From Novosphingobium sp. G106 (GTDB taxonomy: Bacteria > Pseudomonadota > Alphaproteobacteria > Sphingomonadales > Sphingomonadaceae): DNA of 64,000 bases. Below are positions 1 through 8,822 of the stretch, piece after piece. The number at the start of each line of letters is the position of its first letter. The first letter of the stretch is position 1. Location of the stretch: the NCBI RefSeq assembly GCF_019075875.1, contig NZ_JAHOOZ010000001.1, positions 4,278,001 through 4,342,000 of the forward strand. The letters are read 5' to 3'. Position numbers and translations under genes: made by a program. The notes beneath the pieces were generated by a model. It did not search any database. It saw nothing but the letters and a program-made list of their open reading frames with translations, and was not told the origin of the DNA.

Positions 1-2
1 CG

Positions 3-767
3 AGCAGGCTGCGCACGCTGGCGCACGGCACGACGCTGCACGGCCAGCAATCGCTCGACAAGAAGCTCGAATGCGCGCCGATGACCTACTACGGCGCAGG
101 CTCGGGCGTGGGCGTCCTGCTGGGCAATGCGCAGATGCTCTATGGCCGCGAGGCGCGGATCGGCGTGGTCGGGCTCGGCACCGGGACGACGGCCGCCTAT
201 TTCCAGCCCGGCGAAAAGTGGCGCTTCTACGAGATCGATCCCGCAGTGCTGCGCCTCTCGCTGAACGGCACCTTCACCTACCTGACGCATTGCGCGCAGA
301 ACCCGCAGGTCGAGATCGGCGATGCCCGGCTGGAACTCGGCAAGACGGCGCCGGGCTCGTTCGACATCCTGGCGGTCGATGCCTTCTCGTCCGACGCGAT
401 CCCGCTGCATCTGCTCACCGACGAGGCGGTGGGCGTCTATCTGCGCGCGCTTTCGCCCAAGGGCGTGCTGCTGATCCACATCTCGAACCGGTACATCGAA
501 CTCGAGCCGGTGCTCTCGGCGATCGCCAAGCATCGTGGACTCACCGCGCGGGTGCGCGACGACAATCCGTATGACCGGAACCTGCTGACACCCTCCTCTT
601 GGGTCCTCCTCACGCGAGATCCGACGCAGCTCAAGGCGCTTGCCGCGGCGAGGCCCGATGCGCCATGGACGCCGCTGCAACCGCCGGCGCCGCGGGTCTG
701 GACCGACGATCACGCGTCGATCCTGCCCTATATCCTCTGGCACAACCTTTTGGGACCACAGCAATGA
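3..767 (+). CDS. Spermidine synthase-like protein, C-terminal part (5' end outside window)
   Basis: The reading frame is open from the window edge, so the N-terminus is missing. The visible part is a Rossmann-type aminopropyltransferase/methyltransferase fold: a glycine-rich nucleotide loop (VVGLGTGTTA), an acidic loop (FYEIDP), GDARLEL, and the block VDAFSSDAIPLHLLT. These match the soluble domain of spermidine synthase-like proteins, which in proteobacteria are often fused to an N-terminal multi-spanning membrane domain; whether one is present here cannot be seen. True polyamine synthesis is not assured for this subgroup. The stop codon overlaps the next start (ATGA), suggesting translational coupling to the carbonic anhydrase-like gene. 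Confidence 0.75.
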   Translation, partial: SRLRTLAHGTTLHGQQSLDKKLECAPMTYYGAGSGVGVLLGNAQMLYGREARIGVVGLGTGTTAAYFQPGEKWRFYEIDPAVLRLSLNGTFTYLTHCAQNPQVEIGDARLELGKTAPGSFDILAVDAFSSDAIPLHLLTDEAVGVYLRALSPKGVLLIHISNRYIELEPVLSAIAKHRGLTARVRDDNPYDRNLLTPSSWVLLTRDPTQLKALAAARPDAPWTPLQPPAPRVWTDDHASILPYILWHNLLGPQQ

Positions 768-1348
768 CCGACAACAGCCTTTCGCGGCGGACCGATATCA
801 CGATCGCTGCGATCAAGGGCAAGGCCCCGCGCATCCATTCCAGCGCCTTCATCGCGCCGGGCTGCCGGATCGTCGGCGATGTCGAGATCGGGCCCGACGC
901 GTCCATCTGGTACAACTGTGTGATCCGCGCCGACGTGCACCGCATCGTCATCGGCGCGCGCAGCAATATCCAGGATGGCACCGTCGTCCACTGCGACAGC
1001 CCCAAGCCGAAGCGGCCGGACGGATTCCCGACGATCATCGGCGACGACGTGCTGATCGGCCACATGGCTATGGTCCACGGCTCCACGCTCGAGGACCGGG
1101 CCTTCGTCGGGCTCGGCGCGATCGTCATGGACGGCTGCACGATCCATTCGGACGGTATGCTCGCCGCAGGCGCGCTGCTGACCCAGGGCAAGGTCATCGA
1201 ATCGCGCCAGCTCTGGACCGGACGCCCGGCCAAGTACCTGCGCGACCTCACCGACGATGCCCTGGCCGACATGCGGGCCGGGGTGAAGGGCTATGTGATC
1301 AACGGCAAGATCCACCGCGAAGCGCTGGATGGCGCGCAGCAAGGCTGA
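764..1348 (+). CDS. Gamma-carbonic anhydrase family protein (left-handed beta-helix)
   Basis: A 194-residue protein made of hexapeptide repeats, typical of the gamma-carbonic anhydrase/YrdA-like family. The three expected zinc-ligand histidines are present at about 76 (VVHCD), 100 (LIGHM) and 105 (MVHG). The family assembles as trimers with zinc at subunit interfaces; many members have weak or no measured carbonic anhydrase activity, so the reaction is not certain. The ATG at 764 is chosen because it overlaps the preceding stop and places the first helix repeat at the normal distance. The end overlaps the DUF167 gene start, indicating a three-gene operon. Confidence 0.88.
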   Translation: MTDNSLSRRTDITIAAIKGKAPRIHSSAFIAPGCRIVGDVEIGPDASIWYNCVIRADVHRIVIGARSNIQDGTVVHCDSPKPKRPDGFPTIIGDDVLIGHMAMVHGSTLEDRAFVGLGAIVMDGCTIHSDGMLAAGALLTQGKVIESRQLWTGRPAKYLRDLTDDALADMRAGVKGYVINGKIHREALDGAQQG

Positions 1349-1610
1349 GCTGCCGGCGGCGGAGGCGATCCGCGCATTGGTGGATGGCGAGGGCCGGTTA
1401 GCCGTGCGCGTGACCCCGGGCGCTCGGGTCGAGACGTTGGAGATTGCTGACGGCAGGCTGCTCGCAAAGGTCCGTGCCAAGCCAGAGGACGGAAAAGCGA
1501 ATGCCGCGGTGATCGCGCTTCTGGCGACAGGCCTCGGCATCGCGCACTCGCGGCTTGTCCTGTTGCGCGGCGCAACTTCGCGCGAGAAGCTTTTCCGGAT
1601 CAATCTTTGA
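1329..1610 (+). CDS. DUF167 (YggU) family protein
   Basis: A small 93-residue protein with the DUF167 signature: RVTPGAR near the start, then VRAKPEDGKANAAVI, and a C-terminal block around LLRGATSREK. The family is a small alpha/beta fold conserved across bacteria, with no established biochemical role. It starts inside the last codons of the gamma-carbonic anhydrase gene (about 20 bp overlap), so it is probably co-translated. Its 3' end overlaps the convergent DNA ligase gene by about 10 bp. Confidence 0.85.
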   Translation: MARSKAELPAAEAIRALVDGEGRLAVRVTPGARVETLEIADGRLLAKVRAKPEDGKANAAVIALLATGLGIAHSRLVLLRGATSREKLFRINL

Positions 1611-3192
1611 TCATCCCCCGCAGCGTCTCGATCCGGTCGGCCTCGTGCGCGGGTTTGTCGGTGCGGATGCGGCTGATGCGGGGGAAGCGCATGGCGAGGC
1701 CGGACTTGTGGCGCTTGCTGGCGTGGACCGAATCGAAGGCGACTTCGAAGACCAAGCTCTTGTCGGTCTCACGCACCGGGCCGAAGCTCTTCACCGTGTG
1801 GTTGCGGACATAGCGGTCGAGCCATTTCAGCTCCTCGTCGGTGAAGCCGAAATAGGCCTTGCCGACCGGCAGCAGCTCGGCGCCTTGATCGGGATCGCCG
1901 TCCCAGCAGCCGAAGGTGTAGTCCGAATAGAACGAGCTGCGCTTGCCGCTGCCGCGCTGAGCATACATCAGCACGCAGTCGACCAGTAGCGGATCGCGCT
2001 TCCATTTGTACCAGAGACCGGTGCGGCGGCCGGCGACATAGGGACTGTCGCGGCGCTTGAGCATGACGCCTTCGATCGCCTCGTCGCGGGCGCGCTCGCG
2101 GATCGCGGCGAGTTCGTCGAGGCTGGCGGCCTCGATCACTTCGCTGAGATCGAAACGTGCCGGATCGAGCCGCGGTACGAAGCACTGCAACATGGCGCGG
2201 CGCTGCTCCCAGCTATGCTCGCGCAGGTCCTCGCCTTCGAGGATCAGCGCATCGTAGAGCCGGACGAAGGCCGGGTATTCCTCGAGCATCTTCTTCGAAA
2301 CGGTCTTGCGCCCGAGCCGCTGCTGGAGCGCGTTGAAACTGGCCGCGCCGCCCTTTTCGCCGCCTTGATGCGTGCCGCGTACGAGCAGTTCGCCGTCGAG
2401 CGCCGCCGGGATCTCGAGCGCGGATGCGATCTCGGGGAATGTGCCCGATATGTCGTCGCCGGAGCGCGAATAGACCCGCGTTTCGCCGCCCGCGTGAACG
2501 AGCTGGACGCGGATGCCGTCCCATTTCCACTCCGCCGCATAGTCGGCCATGTCGACCACCGTATCGTCGAGCGGGTGGGCGAGCATGAAGGGGCGGAACA
2601 GCGGCATGTCCTCGCCCGAAGGCGGCTCGGCGCCGCGCGCGGCCCAGTCGAACAGCGGCAGATAGGGCGCGGTCTGGCCGTGCCAGTACTCCTCGACATC
2701 GTCGACGCTGACTTCGAAGGCCTGGGCGAAAGCGGTCTTGGCGAGCCGTGCAGAGATGCCGATGCGCATCGCGCCAGTCGCGAGCTTGAGCAGGGCATAG
2801 CGGCCGTTGGCGTCGAGCCGGTCGAGCAGGGCTGGCAACTCGCGCATCACGGACGCGCGGGTCATGCTGGCGAGGATGTCGACGGCTTCGGCGACGGTCG
2901 GCGGTGCAGGGGAATTGGGCGGCTCGGGCCAGAGAAGGCTGGCGGTCTCGGCGGTGTCGCCGACGTAGTCGCGCGACAGCGCGAACAGCACCGGATCGAC
3001 ACGCTCCATCAGCAGGTTTCGGATCGTCGAGCCCTTGACCGCAGGGAAGTCGAGCCCGTCGGTCAGCGCGGCGAGCGCCCAGCCGCGGTCGGGATCGGGG
3101 GTGAGGCGCAGGTAGTCGGCCAGCAGCTTCAGCTTGGCGTTGCGCGAAGAGGTATAGACCAGCGCGTCGAGGAGGGCGGCGAAATGTTCCAC
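1600..3192 (-). CDS. ATP-dependent DNA ligase, ligase-associated repair cluster type
   Basis: A 530-residue ATP-dependent DNA ligase with an N-terminal DNA-binding domain, adenylation domain and OB fold. The adenylated lysine is in EWKWDGIRVQ (about K223); later blocks include EGVMLKRRDSPY and WYKWKRD. It belongs by sequence and context to the bacterial PP_1105-like ligases found with a dedicated exonuclease, an Lhr-like helicase and a metallophosphoesterase; those last two are not in this window. The start is GTG at 3192, directly abutting the TAG of the exonuclease gene, so the pair is almost certainly one transcript. The likely role is sealing breaks during repair of DNA damage such as crosslinks. 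Confidence 0.9.
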   Translation of the reverse strand: MEHFAALLDALVYTSSRNAKLKLLADYLRLTPDPDRGWALAALTDGLDFPAVKGSTIRNLLMERVDPVLFALSRDYVGDTAETASLLWPEPPNSPAPPTVAEAVDILASMTRASVMRELPALLDRLDANGRYALLKLATGAMRIGISARLAKTAFAQAFEVSVDDVEEYWHGQTAPYLPLFDWAARGAEPPSGEDMPLFRPFMLAHPLDDTVVDMADYAAEWKWDGIRVQLVHAGGETRVYSRSGDDISGTFPEIASALEIPAALDGELLVRGTHQGGEKGGAASFNALQQRLGRKTVSKKMLEEYPAFVRLYDALILEGEDLREHSWEQRRAMLQCFVPRLDPARFDLSEVIEAASLDELAAIRERARDEAIEGVMLKRRDSPYVAGRRTGLWYKWKRDPLLVDCVLMYAQRGSGKRSSFYSDYTFGCWDGDPDQGAELLPVGKAYFGFTDEELKWLDRYVRNHTVKSFGPVRETDKSLVFEVAFDSVHASKRHKSGLAMRFPRISRIRTDKPAHEADRIETLRGMIKD

Positions 3193-4224
3193 CTAGTCGT
3201 CCTCGTCCTCGTACCCCACCATTGCCAGCGCCCGCGCCTTGCGCTGGTTGAGCTCGCACCAGCGCAGCAGGGCTTCTTCGCGGCCGTGGGTGATCCAGGT
3301 CTCGGCGGGGTTCACGTCCTGGATCGTCTGGGTCAGTTCGTCCCAGTCGGCGTGGTCGGAGATCACCAGCGGCAGCTCGACATTTCGCTGGCGCGCACGC
3401 TGGCGAACCCGCATCCAGCCCGAGGCCATGGCGGTGATCGGATCGGGCAGGCGGCGGCTCCAGCGGTCGTTTAGCGCCGAGGGCGGGCAGATGATGACCT
3501 GGCCCATGAGATCGGCCTTGGGCGTGTCGGCCACCAGCCGCAGGTTGCCGAGATCGACGCCGAGCTCCTGATAGAGCCGGCACATCCGTTCCATCGCGCC
3601 GTGCAGGTAGATCGGCTCGCGATGGCCCGCGCGGCGCAACTCGGCGATCAGCCGCTGCGCCTTGCCCAGCGCATAGGCGCCGACGAGCACGCAGCGTTCC
3701 GGGTTGGCCTCGCGTGACGCGAGCAGGCGCGCGACTTCCTCCTCGACCGGTGGATGGCGGAACACGGGCAGTCCGAAGGTCGCCTCGGTGATGAGAATAT
3801 CGCACGGCGTGACCACGAAAGGCGGGCAGGTGGGGTCGGGCCGGCGCTTGAAGTCGCCGGTGACGATCACCCGCTCACCGGCGTGTTCGAGCAGGATCTG
3901 CGCCGAGCCGAGTACGTGGCCCGCCGGTAGCCAGGTCGCGGTGACGCCGCCCTTGAGTTCGATCGTCTCACCGTAGGGTATGGCTTCGCCGCCCTCGGTT
4001 ACCCCATACCGCACTTCCATGATGGCCAGCGTCGCCGGCGTGGCGATCGTCCGACCATGGCCGCCGCGCGCGTGGTCGGAATGGCCGTGGGTCACCAGTG
4101 CGAGGTCGACCGGCCGCGCCGGGTCGATCCAGCACTTTGCGGGCGGGATATAGATTCCGTGCGATTCGGGTCGGATCCAGGACGCGGTGGCGGGCATGGA
4201 GGAAAGATGGCGCGGGGTGGCCAA
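3193..4224 (-). CDS. Ligase-associated DNA damage response exonuclease (metallo-beta-lactamase fold)
   Basis: The protein has a metallo-beta-lactamase/beta-CASP nuclease fold. The metal-binding HxHxDH motif is visible (VTHGHSDHA, about residues 35-43 counted from the internal ATG), followed by VIVTGDFKRRPDP and a C-terminal THGREEAL block. It is the usual partner of the downstream ligase, and its family has manganese-dependent nuclease activity. Two starts are possible: TTG at 4224 (343 residues), and ATG at 4197 (334 residues), which fits the family N-terminus. Neither has a strong Shine-Dalgarno sequence, so the 5' end is uncertain by 27 bp. Confidence 0.87.
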   Translation of the reverse strand: MATPRHLSSMPATASWIRPESHGIYIPPAKCWIDPARPVDLALVTHGHSDHARGGHGRTIATPATLAIMEVRYGVTEGGEAIPYGETIELKGGVTATWLPAGHVLGSAQILLEHAGERVIVTGDFKRRPDPTCPPFVVTPCDILITEATFGLPVFRHPPVEEEVARLLASREANPERCVLVGAYALGKAQRLIAELRRAGHREPIYLHGAMERMCRLYQELGVDLGNLRLVADTPKADLMGQVIICPPSALNDRWSRRLPDPITAMASGWMRVRQRARQRNVELPLVISDHADWDELTQTIQDVNPAETWITHGREEALLRWCELNQRKARALAMVGYEDEDD

Positions 4225-4297
4225 TTGTTCCAGCCCGGCCGGTGTTTGCGAAAGCCGATGGCCGCGTTAGGCTGCTGGGGAACGAGAGGCATCCGAT

Positions 4298-4885
4298 ATG
4301 GACGCGATCACGTCACACGACATCTATTTCCATATCCGCGTCCTGCTGGGCGTCGTCGTCGGTCTCGGCGTGACGCGCATTCTGTCGGGCCTGGCCCGGC
4401 TGGTGCAGCATCCGGGGCAGAAGCGACTCTATTTCCCGCATCTGGTCTGGGCGCTGGTGATCCTCACCTCGATCATCCACTTCTGGTGGTGGGAGTTTGC
4501 GCTGATCCACCAGGAGACCTTCCGCTTCCAGCTGTTCGTCTTCATCCTGTTCTACGCGTTCCAGTTCTTCGTGCTCGCCAGCCTGCTGTTTCCTGACGAG
4601 ATGGCCGAGTACGACAGCTACGCCGACTACTTCCTCTCGCGCCGGCGCTGGTTCTTCGGGCTGTTCGCGCTGACTTTCGTCACCGACTTCGCCGATACGC
4701 TGATCAAGGGGCCGGCGCGGCTGGCGGAGCTGGGACTGGAATACGAGATCAAGCTGGTCGTCTGCATCGGTCTTTGCCTGGTCGCCGCGGTCACCGGAAA
4801 CCGGCGCTTTCACTGGCTCTTCCCGGCGATCTACCTGCTCTATTACCTCGGCTGGATCGGGCGCGAGTTCGACATCCTCGGTTGA
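4298..4885 (+). CDS. Uncharacterised multi-spanning membrane protein
   Basis: A 195-residue protein with about five hydrophobic segments: roughly residues 12-30, 46-64, 73-95, 115-133 and 150-190. It has an aromatic-rich middle (HFWWWEF) and a charged loop with YDSYADYF. I recognise no catalytic motif or named family. It sits alone between the divergent exonuclease gene and the convergent clpA gene, separated from clpA by a strong terminator hairpin. It could be a sphingomonad-restricted inner-membrane protein; no function can be assigned. Confidence 0.7.
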   Translation: MDAITSHDIYFHIRVLLGVVVGLGVTRILSGLARLVQHPGQKRLYFPHLVWALVILTSIIHFWWWEFALIHQETFRFQLFVFILFYAFQFFVLASLLFPDEMAEYDSYADYFLSRRRWFFGLFALTFVTDFADTLIKGPARLAELGLEYEIKLVVCIGLCLVAAVTGNRRFHWLFPAIYLLYYLGWIGREFDILG

Positions 4886-4893
4886 AACGAAAA

Positions 4894-4921
4894 AGCCCCG
4901 GAAGCTTGCGCTGCCGGGGCT
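4894..4921 (-). terminator. Rho-independent terminator of clpA
   Basis: A perfect 8-bp GC stem (AGCCCCGG / CCGGGGCT, 4894-4901 and 4914-4921) closes a 12-nt loop. Read on the minus strand it is followed by a run of five T, the classical intrinsic terminator layout, and lies about 25 bp past the clpA stop. Read on the plus strand there is no T-run, so it mainly serves clpA. Confidence 0.85.
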
Positions 4922-4943
4922 CCATTCGAGAGTTCAGCTCGAT

Positions 4944-7322
4944 TTATTCGGCGTCGGTGCTCGGTTCCTGCTTCTTTGCCGCGGGCTTGCGCTTGGCAGC
5001 AGCCTTGGGCGCGGGCTTGGCAGACTTCTTGACCAGCTTCGGCGGGGCCGGGGTCAGCTCGAAGCTGAGCGCCGCGTCCTTGACCGAGACATGGACCTCG
5101 CCGCCGTTGTTGAGCTTGCCGAACAGCAGTTCCTCGGCGAGCGGTTGCTTGACCTTCTCCTGCAGCAGGCGGGCCATCGGCCGCGCGCCGTAGAGCTTGT
5201 CGTAGCCGCGCTCGCCCAGCCAGCCGCGGGCATCGCCGTCGAACTGGATGTGGACGTTCTGTTCGGCCAGCTGCAGTTCGAGCTGGAGGATGAACTTGTC
5301 CACGACCCGGCTGACGACTTCGGTGCCGAGGTAGGCGAAGGGCACGATGGCATCGAGGCGGTTGCGGAACTCCGGAGAGAACATCCGCTTCACCGCTTCG
5401 TCGCCGGCGTCTTCCTTCGAGACGTCGCCGAACCCGATGCCCTGCTTGGCCATGTCGGAGGCGCCCGCGTTGGTCGTCATGATCAGGACGACGTTGCGGA
5501 AGTCCACCGTCTTGCCGTGGTGATCGGTCAGGCGACCGTTATCCATCACCTGCAGCAGGATGTTGAACAGGTCGGGATGCGCCTTCTCGATTTCGTCGAG
5601 CAGCAGCACGCAGTGCGGCTGCTGGTCGATCGCATCGGTCAGGAGACCGCCCTGATCGAAGCCGACATAGCCCGGAGGCGCACCGATCAGGCGGCTGACC
5701 GAGTGGCGCTCCATGTATTCGGACATGTCGAAGCGCTGCAGCGGAATGCCCATGATCGAGGCGAGCTGGCGTGCAACTTCGGTCTTGCCGACACCGGTCG
5801 GGCCCGAGAACAGGAACGAGCCGATCGGCTTGTCCGGATCGCGCAGGCCGGCACGGCTGAGTTTCATTGCCGAAGACAGCACTTCGATCGCCTTGTCCTG
5901 GCCGAAAACTACGCGCTTGAGGTCGCGCTCGAGATGCTCGAGCACGGTGCGGTCGTCGGAGCTGACCGACTTGGGCGGGATACGCGCCATCGTCGCGATC
6001 ACGGCCTCGATCTCCTTGGCGGTGATCGTCTTCTTGCGCTTGCTTGGCGGCAGCAGCATTTGCATGGCGCCGACTTCGTCGATCACGTCGATCGCCTTGT
6101 CGGGCAGCTTGCGGTCGTTGATGTAGCGGGCCGACAGCTCGACCGCCGTCTTGATCGCGTCGGGGGTGTACTTGACCTTGTGGTGGTCTTCGAAGGCAGA
6201 ACGCAGGCCCTTGAGGATCTTGATCGTGTCCTCGATCGTCGGCTCGTTCACGTCGATCTTCTGGAACCGGCGCAGCAGCGCGCGATCCTTCTCGAAGTGG
6301 TTGCGGAATTCCTTGTAGGTGGTCGAGCCGATGCAGCGGATCGAACCGCTCGACAGGGCCGGCTTGAGCAGGTTCGAGGCGTCCATCGCGCCGCCGCTGG
6401 TCGCACCGGCGCCGATCACCGTGTGAATCTCGTCGATGAACAGCACGGCTTCGGGCATCTTCTCGAGTTCTGAGACGACCTGCTTCAGCCGCTCCTCGAA
6501 GTCGCCGCGATAGCGCGTGCCGGCGAGCAGCGAGCCCATGTCGAGCGAATAGATCACCGCGTCGGCCAGCACCTCGGGAACGTCGCCTTCGACGATCTTG
6601 CGCGCCAGGCCTTCGGCGATCGCCGTCTTGCCGACGCCGGGATCGCCGACATAGAGCGGATTGTTCTTCGAGCGGCGGCAGAGGATCTGGATCGTCCGGT
6701 CGACCTCGGGGCCGCGGCCGATCAGCGGGTCGATCTTGCCGGTCAGCGCCTTCTCGTTGAGGTTGACCGTGAACTGATCGAGCGCGGAATCCTTTTTCTG
6801 GCTCTTGCTGTCGCTCTTTTCTTCGGCCTGCGGCACTTCGTTCTCGCTACCTTTGGGGGTGCGGTCCTCGATCCGGCGGCCGCCCTTGCCGATGCCGTGG
6901 CTGATGAAGCTCACCGCATCCAAACGGCTCATGTCCTGCTGCTGCAGGAAATAGACCGCGTAGGAGTCTCGCTCGGAGAACAGCGCGACGAGCACGTTGG
7001 CGCCGGTCACCGTGTCCTTGCCCGAGGACTGGACGTGGAGGATGGCGCGCTGGATCACGCGCTGGAAGCCGGCGGTGGGGGCGGGGTCGCCCTTGTCCGC
7101 GGTCTTGAGCGACTGGTATTCCTGATCGAGGTACTGCCGCACGACATCGCCGAGATCGCCGAGGTCGACGCCGCAGGCCTGCATGACCTGGGCTGCGTCC
7201 GAGTCGTCGATCAGCGCGAGCAGCAGATGCTCGAGCGTTGCATATTCGTGGCTGCGTTCGGACGCATGGGCCAGGGCCGAATGCAGCGTCTTTTCGAGGT
7301 TCTGAGCGAAACTGGGCATCAT
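4944..7322 (-). CDS. clpA: ATP-dependent Clp protease ATP-binding subunit ClpA
   Basis: A 792-residue AAA+ unfoldase that feeds substrates to ClpP. An N-terminal Clp-N repeat domain occupies about residues 1-145, followed by a charged linker and two AAA+ modules with Walker A loops GDPGVGKT (about 225) and GPTGVGKT (about 505). The ClpP-docking loop contains GIGFG (about 627), consistent with a ClpP partner rather than a ClpB-type disaggregase, and no long ClpB middle coiled coil is present. The C-terminus carries a Lys/Ala/Pro-rich tail of about 30 residues. The adaptor gene clpS, often next to clpA, is not adjacent here. The gene starts with two consecutive ATG codons. Confidence 0.96.
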   Translation of the reverse strand: MMPSFAQNLEKTLHSALAHASERSHEYATLEHLLLALIDDSDAAQVMQACGVDLGDLGDVVRQYLDQEYQSLKTADKGDPAPTAGFQRVIQRAILHVQSSGKDTVTGANVLVALFSERDSYAVYFLQQQDMSRLDAVSFISHGIGKGGRRIEDRTPKGSENEVPQAEEKSDSKSQKKDSALDQFTVNLNEKALTGKIDPLIGRGPEVDRTIQILCRRSKNNPLYVGDPGVGKTAIAEGLARKIVEGDVPEVLADAVIYSLDMGSLLAGTRYRGDFEERLKQVVSELEKMPEAVLFIDEIHTVIGAGATSGGAMDASNLLKPALSSGSIRCIGSTTYKEFRNHFEKDRALLRRFQKIDVNEPTIEDTIKILKGLRSAFEDHHKVKYTPDAIKTAVELSARYINDRKLPDKAIDVIDEVGAMQMLLPPSKRKKTITAKEIEAVIATMARIPPKSVSSDDRTVLEHLERDLKRVVFGQDKAIEVLSSAMKLSRAGLRDPDKPIGSFLFSGPTGVGKTEVARQLASIMGIPLQRFDMSEYMERHSVSRLIGAPPGYVGFDQGGLLTDAIDQQPHCVLLLDEIEKAHPDLFNILLQVMDNGRLTDHHGKTVDFRNVVLIMTTNAGASDMAKQGIGFGDVSKEDAGDEAVKRMFSPEFRNRLDAIVPFAYLGTEVVSRVVDKFILQLELQLAEQNVHIQFDGDARGWLGERGYDKLYGARPMARLLQEKVKQPLAEELLFGKLNNGGEVHVSVKDAALSFELTPAPPKLVKKSAKPAPKAAAKRKPAAKKQEPSTDAE

Positions 7323-7413
7323 CTATCTTTCGCTAGGGAAGGTGACTTTCCGCTGACGGGAAAACATGAAGAAGATTGGTTAACGAATCCCCGCGGGAAC
7401 GGGGTGGGTTGAT

Positions 7414-7446
7414 CCCTATATGGGAAGGCCTCTTCGGCGTTGCGAG
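7414..7446 (-). promoter_or_regulatory. Possible heat-shock-type promoter upstream of clpA
   Basis: About 90 bp upstream of the clpA start, the minus strand reads CTCGCAA, 15 nt, then CCCATATAGGG. The second element resembles the -10 box of RpoH (sigma-32) promoters (CCCATnT); the first is only a weak match to CTTGAAA. clpA being under heat-shock control in some bacteria makes it plausible. This is a pattern match only. Confidence 0.25.
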
Positions 7447-7457
7447 AGGGGCGCCTC

Positions 7458-7661
7458 TCACGGTGTTTTCAACCTGAACAACGCGTCGGCAGCGGCCATA
7501 TGAGCGGCGGTCTTGGCCTTGTGGGCGGTGACGCGGGCGATCTCGGCTTCGAGCAATTCTATGCGTGCGACAAGCTCGTCCTGCGAATAGCTGTCGAGGC
7601 TTTCGCCGGCTAGTCGGCTGGCGGAATCTCCGCGGGGCCGTGGTCGATCGTCGTCGTCCAT
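7458..7661 (-). CDS. DUF1192 family protein
   Basis: A 67-residue protein with an acidic N-terminus (MDDDD) and a short predicted coiled coil around ELVARIELLEAEIARVTAHK, ending in ALFRLK. This arrangement is typical of DUF1192, a small family in alphaproteobacteria without known function. It lies upstream of clpA on the same strand, about 135 bp away, and is divergent from the quinone oxidoreductase gene. Confidence 0.82.
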   Translation of the reverse strand: MDDDDRPRPRGDSASRLAGESLDSYSQDELVARIELLEAEIARVTAHKAKTAAHMAAADALFRLKTP

Positions 7662-7751
7662 TGCGGTGCAGCATCGGACGCTCTTCGCTTGCTGTCAACC
7701 GGTAGCCGGATTAGTGAACAAGTGCGTTTCGCGCGGCAAAAGGGGGCCCAA

Positions 7752-8753
7752 ATGCCGGCAATTGTTCCGCAATTCATGACGGCTATGGGCTTCGATGCGC
7801 CCGGCGGCCCCGAGGTGCTGCGCGCCGAAACACTGCCCGTGCCGAGTCCCGGACCGGGCGAGGTGTTGGTCAAAGTCGCTTTTGCCGGGGTCAATCGGCC
7901 CGACGTGGTGCAGCGGCAGGGCTCCTATCCGCCGCCGCCGGGCGCTTCGCCGATTCCTGGGCTGGAGATCGCCGGCGAGGTTGTTGCGCTGGGCGAGGGC
8001 GTTGGCGAACTGGCTGGGGGCCAGCAGGTCTGCGCTTTGGTGCCGGGCGGCGGCTATGCCGAATACTGCCTGGCGCGGGCCGAACATTGCCTGAGCGTAC
8101 CCGAGGCGCTGAGCCTGGCCGAAGCGGCCGCGCTGCCCGAGACGCTGTTCACCGTCTGGCACAACGTGTTCGAGCGTGGCTGGGCGATGGAGGGCGAGAC
8201 GATCCTGGTCCACGGCGGCACCAGCGGCATCGGCACCATGGCGATCCTGCTGGGCAAGCTGTTCGATCTCACCGTCATCGTCACCTGCGGCGGGCCCGAG
8301 AAATGCGCGCGCGCGCTGGAGATCGGCGCGGCCCATGCGATCGATTACAAGGCGCAGGACTTCGTCGCGGAAGTCAGCCGCATCACCGGCGGCAAGGGTG
8401 TGCAGATCGTGCTCGACATGGTCGCGGGCGACTATGTGCCGCGCAATCTCAAATGCCTCGCGGAGGACGGGCGCCATGTCACGATCGCTGTGCAGGGTGG
8501 GGCGAGAGCCGAGCTCAACATGGCCGTGGTAATGATGCGGCGCTACACGCTGACCGGTTCGACGTTGCGCCCGCGTTCGGCCGTGTTCAAGGCGCTGCTG
8601 ACACAGGAGATCGCGCGCAACGTCTGGTCCTTCGCCGAGGCGGGCCAGCTGCGCCCGGTGATGGACAGGACCTTCCCGCTGGCCGAAGCCGCCGCTGCGC
8701 ACGCACGAATGGAAGCGGGCGCGCATGTCGGCAAGATCGTTCTGGAGATATAA
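7752..8753 (+). CDS. NAD(P)H-quinone oxidoreductase, PIG3 type (zinc-free MDR family)
   Basis: A 333-residue medium-chain reductase. It shows the quinone oxidoreductase N-terminus (GPEVLRAETLPVP), the PGLEIAG block, and the nucleotide-binding loop VHGGTSGIGTMAI; no zinc-ligand cysteine cluster is seen, which places it with quinone reductases rather than alcohol dehydrogenases. It probably reduces quinones or enones with NADPH in the cytoplasm. The ATG at 7752 is preferred over an upstream in-frame ATG because AGGGGG lies just upstream at 7741-7746 and the family sequence begins soon after. Confidence 0.9.
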   Translation: MPAIVPQFMTAMGFDAPGGPEVLRAETLPVPSPGPGEVLVKVAFAGVNRPDVVQRQGSYPPPPGASPIPGLEIAGEVVALGEGVGELAGGQQVCALVPGGGYAEYCLARAEHCLSVPEALSLAEAAALPETLFTVWHNVFERGWAMEGETILVHGGTSGIGTMAILLGKLFDLTVIVTCGGPEKCARALEIGAAHAIDYKAQDFVAEVSRITGGKGVQIVLDMVAGDYVPRNLKCLAEDGRHVTIAVQGGARAELNMAVVMMRRYTLTGSTLRPRSAVFKALLTQEIARNVWSFAEAGQLRPVMDRTFPLAEAAAAHARMEAGAHVGKIVLEI

Positions 8754-8822
8754 GCTCTCCTTGTCGCTGCACCTCGGCTTCGTGGAAGTCAGGCCCGGCC
8801 CAATCCGCTAGGTATCGTGCCC

